Assembly (NCBI RefSeq): GCF_040954645.1
Contig: NC_092806.1
Location: forward strand, 145,914,429-145,978,428
Reading direction: 5' to 3'
Length of the DNA: 64,000 nt
DNA from: Diabrotica undecimpunctata
Lineage: Eukaryota > Arthropoda > Insecta > Coleoptera > Chrysomelidae
This document shows positions 25,221-35,167 of this stretch, piece after piece; within the stretch, counting starts at the first letter, position 1; every line of letters begins with the position of its first letter. Both the position numbers and the translations under genes were made by a program. The notes beneath the pieces were generated by a model. The model had not been told where the DNA came from, did no database searches, and saw only the letters and a program-made list of their open reading frames with translations.

Positions 25221-26600
25221 CGTAATATTTTTTCACCCATTTTTCACTAATTTATTACCACGCTAATAATTTTTCACCACCAAACCAACCTTAAGGGGAG
25301 CGATTCTGCTGGCTTAAGATTCAAGCTAGCAGAATTCAAAAAAGAAACTTTTTGTTGATGGCATATTTTTTCACCCATTTTTCACTAATTTATTACCACC
25401 CTAATAATTTTTCACCACCAAACCACCCTTAATGGGAGCGATTCTGCTGGCTTAAGGTTCAAGCTAGCAGAATAATAAAATAAAAAATCTTTTTGTTAAT
25501 GGCATATTTTTTCACCAATTTTTCACTAATTTATTACCACCCTAATAATTTTTCACCACCAAACCAACCTTAAGGGGAGCGATTCTGCTGGCTTAAGGTT
25601 CAAGCTAGCAGAATTCAAAAAAAAAAACTTTTTGTTGATGGCATATTTTTTCACCAATTTTTCACTAATTTATTACCACCCTAATAATTTTTCACCACCA
25701 AACCCCCCTTAACGGGAGCGATTCTGCTGGCTTAAGGTTTAAGCTAGCAGAATTCAAAAAAAAAACTTTTTGTTGATGACATATTTTTTCACCCATTTTT
25801 CACTAATTTATTACCACCCTAATAATTTTTCACCACCAAACCCCCCTTAATGGGAGCGATTCTGCTGGCTTAAGGTTCAAGCTAGCAGAATTCAAAAAAA
25901 AAACTTTTTGTTGATGACATATTTTTTCACCCATTTTTCACTAATTTATTACCACCCTAATAATTTTTCACCACCAAACCACCCTTAATGGGAGCGATTC
26001 TGCTGGCTTAAGGTTCAAGCTAGCAGAATAATAAAATAAAAAATCTTTTTGTTAATGGCATATTTTTTCACCAATTTTTCACTAATTTATTACCACCCTA
26101 ATAATTTTTCACCACCAAACCACCCTTAATGGGAGCGATTCTGCTGGCTTAAGGTTCAAGCTAGCAGAATTCAAAAAAAAAAACTTTTTGTTGATGGCAT
26201 ATTTTTTCACCAATTTTTCACTAATTTATTACCACCCTAATAATTTTTCACCACCAAACCCCCCTTAATGGGAGCGATTCTGCTGGCTTAAGGTTCAAGC
26301 TAGCAGAATTCAAAAAAAAAACTTTTTGTTGATGACATATAGTTTCACCCATTTTTCACTAATTTATTACCACCCTAATAATTTTTCACCACCAAACCAC
26401 CCTTAATGGGAGCGGTTCTTCTGGCTTAAGGTTCAAGATGGCAGAATTCAAAAAAAAAAATTTTTGTTGATGGCATATTTTTCACCCATTTTTCACTAAT
26501 TTATTACCACCCTAATATTGTTTCACCATTAAACCACCCTTAAGGGGAGCCATTCTGCTGGCTTGCGGTTCTGCTGGCTTGCGGTTCAAGCCAGCAGAAT
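25221..26600. repeat. Left arm tandem array, ~10 units of 137-141 bp
   Basis: A landmark CGATTCTGCTGGCTTAA recurs at 25301, 25439, 25580, 25719, 25857, 25995, 26136, 26275, 26413 and 26550, the last two degenerate. Each unit holds TTTTTCACTAATTTATTACC, CACCACCAAACC, a GGGAGCGATT block, and a 15-bp stem (TTCTGCTGGCTTAA... / TTCAAGCTAGCAGAA) that echoes the CTTAAGCTAGC of the tips. Two unit subtypes alternate (ending AATTCAAAAA or AATAATAAAATAAAA). Confidence 0.95.
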
Positions 26601-27760
26601 TAAAAAACATATTTTTAATATACCACAGTGTTTTGCTAGGTTTTTACGAATTTATTACCATTCTAGTAATTTTTCACCCCTTAACTACCCCTTGTGAAAA
26701 GTGAATAATTGTGTTAGATTAAAATTTAAGGAGAAATTTTTTTTCAAATTTACTGTCCACTACTTTGAATATTTGAACCAGCAAAATAAGAAAAAAACGT
26801 ATTTTTGAAATACCTCAGTATTCTGCTAAGTTTTTACTAATTTATTACCACCCTAGTAATTTTTCACACGTAAACTACCCCTTGTGATAAGTCAATAATT
26901 CTGTTAGGTTAAAATTTAACGTGAAAAAAATCTTTTTTTACAATTTCGCTATCCTCTACTTATAACTGACATAAAAAAGTATTTTTACCCTGATAAATTT
27001 CCATCTCTAAACCAATCTTATTTGGAAACATTCCTGCTAGCTTAATATTCGAGCCAGCGTAATTAAAAAAATTATTTATGATATACCACAGTATTTTGCT
27101 AAGTTTTTACGAATTTATTACCAACTTAGTAATTTTTTATCCCTCGACTAACCCTTAGTGGAAGTCAATAGTTCTGCTATGTTTAAATTAAAGGTGAAAA
27201 AGTTTTGTTTTATAATTTTACTAAATACTATTTATAAGTAAAATAAGAAACTCTCTGGTTAGTTTTTACTAAAAAATGTTAACGAACTTCACCAATTCCA
27301 CCATCTACACATTTACGCTGGTTGAATGCAAAGCAAATCTTTTCGGAAATATGAGATACTACAGTATTATGCTAGATTTGTACTAATACATTACCATCCT
27401 AGTAATTTTTCACCCTTCAACTACCCTCTATGAGGAGTCAATAATTTCTACTACCTTAAAATTTAAGGTGATAAAAAATCTATTTTTATAATTTTAGTGT
27501 ATTCTACTTGTAACTGAAAATATAAATTGCTTGCCTGGTTTTTACTAAATTTGATCCACCCTTATAATTTTTGACCCCCTAAGCTTCAGATAATGGGAAA
27601 CATTCAACAAGATACACATTGACGCTAGGTGAATAAAAAATCTTTTTGAAAACACAAGAGTGCTCTGCTAGAATTTTACTATATTTTTACCAGCCTAGTC
27701 ATGTTTTTCTCAACTACCCTAATTGAAAAACATTTTCAAATGTTATTCTATACTAACTAA
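26601..27760. repeat. Diverged inner units of the left arm
   Basis: Copies of the TTTTTAC.AATTTATTACCA core reappear near 26645, 26835, 27108 and 27381 and more weakly near 27540 and 27690, spaced about 150-275 bp. They are far less alike than the outer units. The segment near 26600-26700 has an inverted partner at about 29500-29600 in the right arm. Confidence 0.75.
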
Positions 27761-29412
27761 TATTTATTTTTTCAATGTTTAAATATTAAAAATATGAAAA
27801 CACTTTATTCCAAAAACTATAAATTTTAACCGTTTTAAAAAATTGACTCTGATTCGAGTCGTATTACATGGCTAAGCGAAATCGAATCGTTAGTCCTTTT
27901 TATGAATATAAAATAACTGAAATCAAGTTGAGTTTTAGTAAATACAATGGAATTTTTATATTTCACAGAATAAATTACCAGGTAAGAAATATTCAAATTG
28001 AAATAATTTTATTACGTCTATTACATTATTTATCTGATTGTAAAGGAGGGTCGTCGGGATCGTGCGCACCTATTGCACCCTATTGTTAAAAGATTTGCAT
28101 TCATTAGGTAGATGAAAATTTGAAAAATAATATTTAATATTTTAATAATATTTAAATAAGAAGAGTATTAACGATTGGTCAAAACATAATTTTAAGATTA
28201 GGTGTATAACATAAAGAATTTATATTGCAAAACATTTTAAGTAGGTATATTCAAATGAGACCGAAATTACCAGTTGGTCAGAACAGCTGATATAGATTAT
28301 TTGCGTAGTAAAATAAATTTATATTAGCAGCATTTTAAAAATTTAAAGATATTTGTATTTTAATTCTTTGTCGATTTTTCATTCATTGTCAGTTGAATAT
28401 AGGTAAAAATTAAAGGTTATTACAAAAAAATATTAACTTATTTATTTTGTTTATGAAAATGTTTGAAAGAATCGCCCACGGAGAGATCTGGTTTCTCGGC
28501 ACAATCCACACACTCATAAATTGGGTTTTTTCTTATTTTTAGGATAGGACATACTCTGCATCTTTTCGTTTTCGTTTGTCCGATTTATTAGCAATTATTT
28601 ATAGGTAAATGTTCGCGTGCGATATTCCGTCTTTCTTTGCTTTTTTATAAATTAATTTACGAATTAATTCTAACCTTGATATCGTCTTTTATGTCTTTTG
28701 TTTAGTATATTGTTTAAAACTAAGTCTATCTTTCCACGGTACCATCGATTCATCTAGCGATAATTATTTTACTGGATAACGCAGAGCAGTCATTTTATTA
28801 TTAAAAAGTCTATAACTGTTCTTATTCTATAAAACCGATCTTCAGGAATATCATTCGGTCCCATTGGATTATGGATGAAGATTAAGCACCTTAAAATTAT
28901 AAGAAAAAAATCTCTTCCGATGTTCTGCAAAAAAGATTTTAAGCTGAATAGTGGATCTGTTTTCCAATAACCCTCCAATCTTGAAATCCGTATGTGTCAG
29001 TGTGGAAGATAATTCCCATAAATACTAGAAATTCAAATAAGGAAAGTAGTTTACATCTTTAAATGCTAGAATTTACACAAACACCAACTTCACCAACTTT
29101 TTTATATGCTAAACATTGCAATATTGTTGTTTTGTACACTACCTATTTTTTAACAAAATTTTACAACTTAAAAAGGGATCATTCCCGTGAGTTGGCTGTA
29201 TATCATATAGTTAAAAAACTCGAACATTGAAGTAAAACACTGTTGTGATTGGTATATTTAATTAAATTTTAAAAATCCTAAAGGATTAAGTTCAAACCGT
29301 TTTCGGACTTATCAGTCTAGTGAAATTTGTAGTACTTTTAGTAAGTAATTAATAAGTAATAGGTAAGTAGTAATTTTTAATTAAATATACCAATTATTAC
29401 AACAGAAGTGTT

Positions 29413-29416
<4 letters not shown>
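27761..29416. other. Non-coding core of the foldback element
   Basis: No transposase motif on either strand. The longest frames (27868-28089 plus, 28790-28978 minus) show no recognised domain. The core therefore gives no clue to the mobilising enzyme. Confidence 0.5.

Positions 29417-29460
<44 letters not shown>
29417..29460. repeat. (CA)n microsatellite
   Basis: A CA run of about 44 bp with one TCG interruption at the inner border of the right arm. Confidence 0.95.
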
Positions 29461-29499
29461 CGTGTAAATGTATTCAAGTATTTTTGAAAAAACAAATTT

Positions 29500-30459
29500 A
29501 TTTAATTTTTGTTAAAGGGGTAGTAAGGGGTGAAAAATTACTAAAGTTGTAATAAATTCGTAAAAACCTAGCAGAACACTGTGGTAGATCATAAATATTT
29601 TTTTTAATTCTGCTAGCTTGAACCGTAAGCCAGCAGAATCGCTTCCCTTAAGGGTGGTTTGATGGTGAAAAAATATTAGGGTGGTAATAAATTAGTGAAA
29701 AATGGGTGAAAAAATATGCCATCAACAAAAAGTTTTTTTTTTAATTCTGCTAGCTTAAACCTTAAGCCAGCAGAATCGCTCCCATTAAGGGTGGTTTGGT
29801 GGTGAAAAATTATTAGGGTGGTAATAAATTAGTGAAAAATTAGTGAAAAAATATGCCACCAACAAAAAGTTTTTTTTCTGAATTCTGCTAACTTGAACCT
29901 TAAGCCAGCAGAATCGTTCCCATTAAGGGTGGTTTGGTGGTGAAAAAATATTAGGGTGGTAATAAATTAGTGAAAAATGGGTGAAAAAATATGCCATCAA
30001 CAAAAAGTTTTTTTTTTGAATTCTGCTAGCTTAAACCTTAAGCCAGCAGAATCGCTCCCATTAAGGGTGGTTTGGTGGTGAAAAATTATTAGGGTGGTAA
30101 TAAATTAGTGAAAAATTGGTGAAAAAATATGCCATCAACAAAAAGTTTTTTTTTTGAATTCTGCTAGCTTAAACCTTAAGCCAGCAGAATCGCTCCCATT
30201 AAGGGTGGTTTGGAGGTGAAAAATTATTAGGGTGGTAATAAATTAGTGAAAAATTGGTGAAAAAATATGCCATCAACAAAAGTTTTTTTTTTGAATTCTG
30301 CTAGCTTGAACCTTAAGCCAGCAGAATCGCTCCCCTTAAGGTTGGTTTGGTGGTGAAAAATTATTAGGGTGGTAATAAATTAGTGAAAAAATGGTGAAAA
30401 AATATTTCGTAGGTTAAATTGGATTCCGCTCATGTGTCCCCGCTAGCTTAAGGGACCTG
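29500..30459. repeat. Right arm tandem array, ~6 inverted units
   Basis: The complement of the left unit repeats with AAGCCAGCAGAATCG landmarks near 29630, 29768, 29906, 30047, 30184 and 30324, a period of about 138 bp. The order is tip, homogeneous units, then one diverged unit (29500-29600), mirroring the left arm but with fewer copies. Confidence 0.95.
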
Positions 30460-31277
30460 TGGTCCTCCTGCATACAAGTGCTGAAGCCACGTCTTCAATG
30501 GACCATTGAATTTGCTTTTTAATTTTCGCAACTGACCTTTAGAAAAAAATTTTTCTACAGCATCTGCCTCTAACTTTATTTTTTTCCAGCATAATTCGCA
30601 ATTGTTTATTTTCTTCTTCAAGTTGTCCAATATTTTCTGCATCTTCAATTGAACCAGCCTGAGTGCCAATTAAACATGAAAGAAAACAGTAACTATTTTC
30701 TTGGTTATTACATTGAATTTCCATGTTTACTGGGTTGTTTTTGGATACTACCGCCGGCGATACACTAGAATGTAATAAATTAAATCAATAAAAAATTTTT
30801 TGGCATTGTAAATACTCACTTATTATCCAATATATTTTCGACTAGTTGTCTCCTTTTTTTTGTTTTTGCCCGGTGTTTACTATTAGATTGTGATGCGGAA
30901 CAAGAAGGGTTTTCTGTTGGTAAACAAGCATTAGGTATAGCTTCTGGATTTAGTTTACATTTTGTTTCTGGATAACCCAACAATTTTTCTTTCAGCTGGT
31001 AATCAGATTCAGTAAAATGCTTTGAGCATACACTTGCTGTAAAAACGTTTATTTTTTGTTTTTGCATCCATTTCTCAACCCAAATTTTGGCAAGGTTTTT
31101 TTTCCGCGGGAATGTAAAAAACCGACACTTTGATGGATTTTTTAGTTTTTTTGTTATTATTGCTTGCAACCAACTATCACACAGTTTACCATTTTTAAAA
31201 TGTTGAAGGCACAATCTACTTCTAATAATTATATTTAAGAATTTTATTCCGAAAAGCTCATCTAGCACTATATTCAC
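30460..31277 (-). pseudogene. P-element/THAP9-type transposase relic, N-terminal part
   Basis: The open minus frame 31277-30816 contains a THAP-like zinc finger: FPRKKNLAKIW around residues 56-66 and SVCSKHFTESDY with the C..H pair at residues 84 and 87. The first Cys pair of the THAP consensus is not clear. A 55-bp intron (30819-30765) has GTGAGT and TTCTAG ends. Exon 2 gives a coiled coil (IEDAENIGQLEEENKQLRIM) and, after a frame shift, FFSKGQLRKLKSKFNGPLKTW, matching the SKGQ..KL......W segment that precedes the P-type catalytic domain. It breaks at 30466 at the foldback insertion and resumes at 25170. The start codon is unproven because upstream exons may exist. Confidence 0.8.
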
Positions 31278-31935
31278 TTACGCAAACTGCATAACAAACA
31301 CAGCGTAAAATAAAACATTTAACATTTTGTCATTTTTGGAGACATAGTCATAGAAGAGAGAGACAGTGTTATTTCAGTATTCGTGTAAGGACCTCTGTAA
31401 CTTTATTTTACTGTAAAAGGCCACTAAATATAATAAATAAAATTCAAGCCAAGAAAAACTTCATTAGCTTCTTTTAATAATACTGGATATATCTTATATT
31501 TCTTATATTTCTAAGATTGTATATAACTTTCAGAAAAGGTTCTTTTTTCTATCCTATAATCGGTTCACAATTTGTCGATAGCTCACTACAAGTTTAACCC
31601 TAATTAGAGAACTGAAATACAGAGAGGATAGGTAACACGATATAATAGTAAAAACCCACCTGAAACTGACGGTTTAAGATGTTCTCGACTAACCCACCTT
31701 GTATCTGAACGAATACAATACAGCAGTCAACCTTATAATCCGATTACGAAGGTATTTTGAATGGTTAGAGATGACCGACCAGTATCGTAGAGTATATGAT
31801 TGAAACATTTATTTGAACTAAATAAATATATTTTTTAACTTGTACTTATGTAAATTATATTTTTGTTTTAATAAAACTTTATTTTATTCAAAAATAAAAA
31901 GTTTCTTGCCATTTGTAAAAGATACATTTATTTAA
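31278..31935. other. Nothing recognised (5' flank of the THAP/P relic)
   Basis: AT-rich. I looked for a P-type inverted terminus matching 22.3-23.3 kb and found none. Confidence 0.3.
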
Positions 31936-32343
31936 TTAAGGGGAAAGGCGCCAAATGTCGCCTGGCAAAATTTTCAATGTGTTTTAAATGTATCCATTAT
32001 TTTCAAATCCGGAGAAAACTAATAAATATTTTTGAAAAATTTAAACGCAGAATGTAAGATTACATTATTACTGAGGGCAGAAAGTCCCTGAAAACTTCTA
32101 CAATGTTTATTTTAATATGTTTAATATGTTTATGTAACAGGGGTGAAAATAAAAGAGAAAATGTAGTATAATTTTTAATTGACAATATTGCATGCAAAAG
32201 AAACTTTTTATTTATTCTAATAAATATTTCATTCTGCCTTTAAATTTTTCAAAAACACTTTTTAGTTTTCTCAGGATTTGAAAAAAAATGGATACATTTA
32301 AAAACATTTTTACAGGTGACATTTTGCGCCTTTCCCCTTTAAT
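31936..32343. mobile_element. MITE with ~120-bp inverted termini
   Basis: The left arm from 31940 (GGGGAAAGGCGCCAAATGTC) and the right arm, complement ending at 32338 (GGGGAAAGGCGCAAAATGTC), stay alike through AAATGTATCCAT, CAAATCC.GAGAAAACTAA and AAATTTAAA.GCAGAATG. The total is about 400 bp with no coding capacity. Flanks read TTAA on both sides (31936-31939 and 32340-32343), so the target is TTAA or TA; one arm carries an extra A/T at the junction. Confidence 0.8.
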
Positions 32344-32415
32344 ACCTTACGATTACAACTACTATTACTTACCTTATATAATTACGATTAGAAAACTATT
32401 CAAAATAAATAGGAT

Positions 32416-33569
32416 CAACTTCGGAATCCTAGTCGTCTTGAGGGTTAATAATTAGCGGTTGTATCTCTACGGTCGCCTCAATTATGTTATCAAGATCCCA
32501 CATTTTTTGTTCTTCTTCTATTACATGTCTTACTGCATCTTTCCAGTTTTGTTCTGTAATATGTTGTAAAGACTCGTATAACAATTCACGTACAGCTTGT
32601 ATTTTATATGACGTATTTTTTCTAGCCACATAACTTTTCATTTGTGCCCAAATGAGTTCAATTGGATTTATTTCGCAGTGGTAGGGTGGAAGTCTAAGGA
32701 CTGTGATGTTTCACCTTTCCGCCATTTTGTCAACTACGTATTTCTTGAACTTAGGTTTGTGTTACCGGGCAATTTTTAAAAGTTCTGCTTTTACCATTCC
32801 ATCTTCGTAAGGCAGATACTTATTCCGCAGCCATTCAAGAATATCCTGTTTCTTCCACGCAGTCGTTGGAAGTCTTTCTACTAGTCGTGAATGATAAGGT
32901 GCATTATCTAATACTATAATTGAATTTGGTGGTATGTGTTCAATCATCTGCTCAAAATACTCTTCGAAAACATCAGCTGTCATCTCCTCGTGATAGTCTT
33001 TTGTACTTTTGGACTGAAATTTCAACAAACCATGCTTAACAAATCCTTTTTCACTGCCAATGTGAGAAATTATTAATCTACTGCCTTTACCAGAAGGTGG
33101 GGAGATACCAGTAGACCAACCTTCCATAAAGGCTTGCCTGCAGCTTAATATATTTTTATCTGACTAAATTTTTTTTAGAGTATGACCTGAGTTTACCCAC
33201 GTTTCATTCTGGTAGAAGATTGGCCTTCCTTCAGCCCGGAATTTTTGTATGGATCTTAGATAATTTCTTCTCCAACATATTATCTCCTCCCGGTGAATCA
33301 AAAGTGATTTTCGGTCTGATTTCTCCCACCGGAAATTTAATTCTTTTAAAACTTGCCACAATTTAGTTCGTCCGATATGAGGCAAATCCGGGTCGTCTCT
33401 AATTTTTTGTAAAATTTTGTTTTTTCTTTTTTGAAAAAAAAAATTCATGAATTTTCCTTCGAATACCATTTTTGTCAAGTTCATCAATTTCAATAGGCTT
33501 TTTCCCTCTCTTTAAGTGTTCGTTTGTGTTTGGGTTAGCTATACCGTGTTTTTTTCTTTCTGATAGGAA

Positions 33570-33650
<81 letters not shown>

Positions 33651-33889
33651 GACTCTTCTACGCCAGTCATGTTGGAATAACTTTCGACTATGTTGCGAAC
33701 AGTGTTTGTGAAATTCAGAGAAACCAGAGCATCGTGAACATTCAGGACAATAGTCTTCTCTCTTGCTGAATAGACAGACTTACTGATTGTACGCAACAGT
33801 ACCGATGTAAAACTTGATGATGTTGATGATGAAGCCATCACAAACAATCCAACAAAACGAGCACGAGCGAAAGGTACGTATATTCGCAA
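32416..33889 (-). pseudogene. Second Sailor-like transposase relic, interrupted by (TA)n
   Basis: In minus order: an N-terminal helix-turn-helix region starting near 33838 (MASSSTSSS, YSAREKTIVLNVHDALVSL), a (TA)n run read as Ile-Tyr repeats (33648-33572), then KLWQVLKELNFRW, RPIFYQNETWVNSG, a GWSTGISPPSGKGSR segment, VLDNAPYHSRLVERL and LPPYHCEINPIELIWA. The hand count between the Asp of VLDNAPYHS and the Glu of NPIE is 82 residues, the Sailor spacing. The first catalytic Asp is Asn (FYQNETW against YLDETW in the 13614 copy). Two in-frame stops lie between DNAPYHS and NPIE, and there are frame shifts near 33490 and 33170. The C-terminus ends in an acidic tail near 32416. No inverted ends were located. 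Confidence 0.8.
33572..33648. repeat. (TA)n microsatellite within a transposase reading frame
   Basis: About 77 bp of TA. The minus frame stays open through it, so the tract sits between the N-terminal helix-turn-helix and the rest of the Sailor relic. Confidence 0.9.
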
Positions 33890-35167
33890 AAGAAATATTC
33901 GAGACGCTAATTACTGTCGTAGACGCGGAAACACCGACGAGTCGTAAATTACATGCGATTAAAAACGTACTAAACAAAAAAATTGTTTTCGTTCGTAATA
34001 ACTTCACCATTTCAAGTTAAGTTTCGAATATAAACTGAACAGACGAGGCACGTGGCCAAAGCCGGCATCTTTACCCATTATATTATTAAAAATCTGGGGA
34101 ATTCCATTAATGGTTAAATTCTTATTTTTAATAATATAATATAATAACCAACATTAGCTGTGAAAGTTTTAATTGTTTTTTGCTAAATATATTAGTATTA
34201 AAACATTATTAATATTATATATAACAGTATTAAAACATTATATTATTATTTAATGAATAAACACCTCAGGAACGCCTATGATGATACAAATTTTACGACC
34301 GTTTTATGACTTTGAGGCACATTTCGTGCTCTCAACAATTTGTGAACGGAGAATATATTATTTTAATTCAGTACATTCAGAACAAAAACATAACTGATTT
34401 ATTTACTTTTCATTGTTTACAAATGATTTATATCTGTCAACTTTCTTACATCTTTGTAATACTTAACCACCTAATAGTCTATTTCTTCTTTGTATCTATT
34501 TCAAACACACTTATTGATTACTGTTGTTGCTAGGTTGGCGGACAATAATAAAGTAGAGATATGTCTCGATATAAAAATCTCCAGGGTGAGAACACTTATT
34601 CCCCGAGAAGATATTTGAAATATATTGAAGCCATAACAGAGTTTACTGGTAGCAAGATTAAAAGCAATGAAAAGTGCTATTTTACGAGCAATTTTAGTAG
34701 CGGTAACCAGCACGATAATGTCAACAAAAATTGCTTTTTACTTGATAGGTAGTTTTATTGAGATACCTTATGGATCAATGTTTAAAATTTGTGTATATAT
34801 ATAACTCTAAATTGAATGCAGTATCTATTAAGAAACAATTTACTATTTTCATTGTGAATAAGCCACAATTTTACTTCAAAATAAGTTTTTCTTGACGTTT
34901 CGATTTTCGCTTCAGAAATCGTTCTCAAAATACAAAACATCTGCTTGAGTTGCGTTCCTTGGACGACTTTTTTGAAAAATAGTTCATCCGATTGCATGAA
35001 ATCAACTTTAACTTAAGAATATCCGTCATAAAAATCATAGTATGTGATTTGTCGTTAAAAACATAACCACATGCAATAATGACGGGTTGATTTACATCTT
35101 AGTGCGAAGAGAAATAATTCAATGTACACTGCTCCAAGAAATTACCGCACTACTTTAAAAATTACTA
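33890..35167. other. Nothing recognised
   Basis: AT-rich. An inverted pair of AT runs (ATTATATTATTAAAAATC near 34078 and the ATTTTTAATAATATAATATA region near 34125) may mark a small decayed element. No coding signal was recognised. Confidence 0.3.

Larger units (their letters stand above)
25171..30459. mobile_element. 5.3-kb foldback element with tandem-array arms, 7-bp TSD TGGTCCT
   Basis: The left tip is CAGGACCCTTAAGCTAGCGG from 25171; the right tip, on the minus strand, is CAGGTCCCTTAAGCTAGCGG ending at 30459. The tips stay nearly identical for well over 150 bp. TGGTCCT flanks both ends (25164-25170, 30460-30466); one further matching base on either side leaves the cut uncertain by a base. 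Arms are arrays of a ~139-bp unit (about 10 left, 6 right). The centre (about 27.8-29.4 kb) is non-coding and no transposase is found. Taking the element out with one duplication copy rejoins LYAGG and PRSYR in frame in the P-type transposase. The 7-bp duplication, CA...TG ends and long arms recall Galileo/1360-like P-superfamily elements; that link is inference. Confidence 0.9.

Noticed and set aside
25221..26600. CRISPR-like regularly spaced repeats
   Set aside because: The units are continuous ~139-bp tandem repeats with no variable spacers, mirrored in an inverted arm and flanked by target duplications; they belong to a foldback element.
27868..28089. A gene in the core of the foldback element
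   Set aside because: A 73-codon frame without any recognisable motif in AT-rich sequence; no evidence of a transposase.
33539..33648. A protein with long Ile-Tyr repeats
   Set aside because: It is the translation of a (TA)n microsatellite; similar frames arise at 17379-17654, 18922-19173 and 50371-50580.
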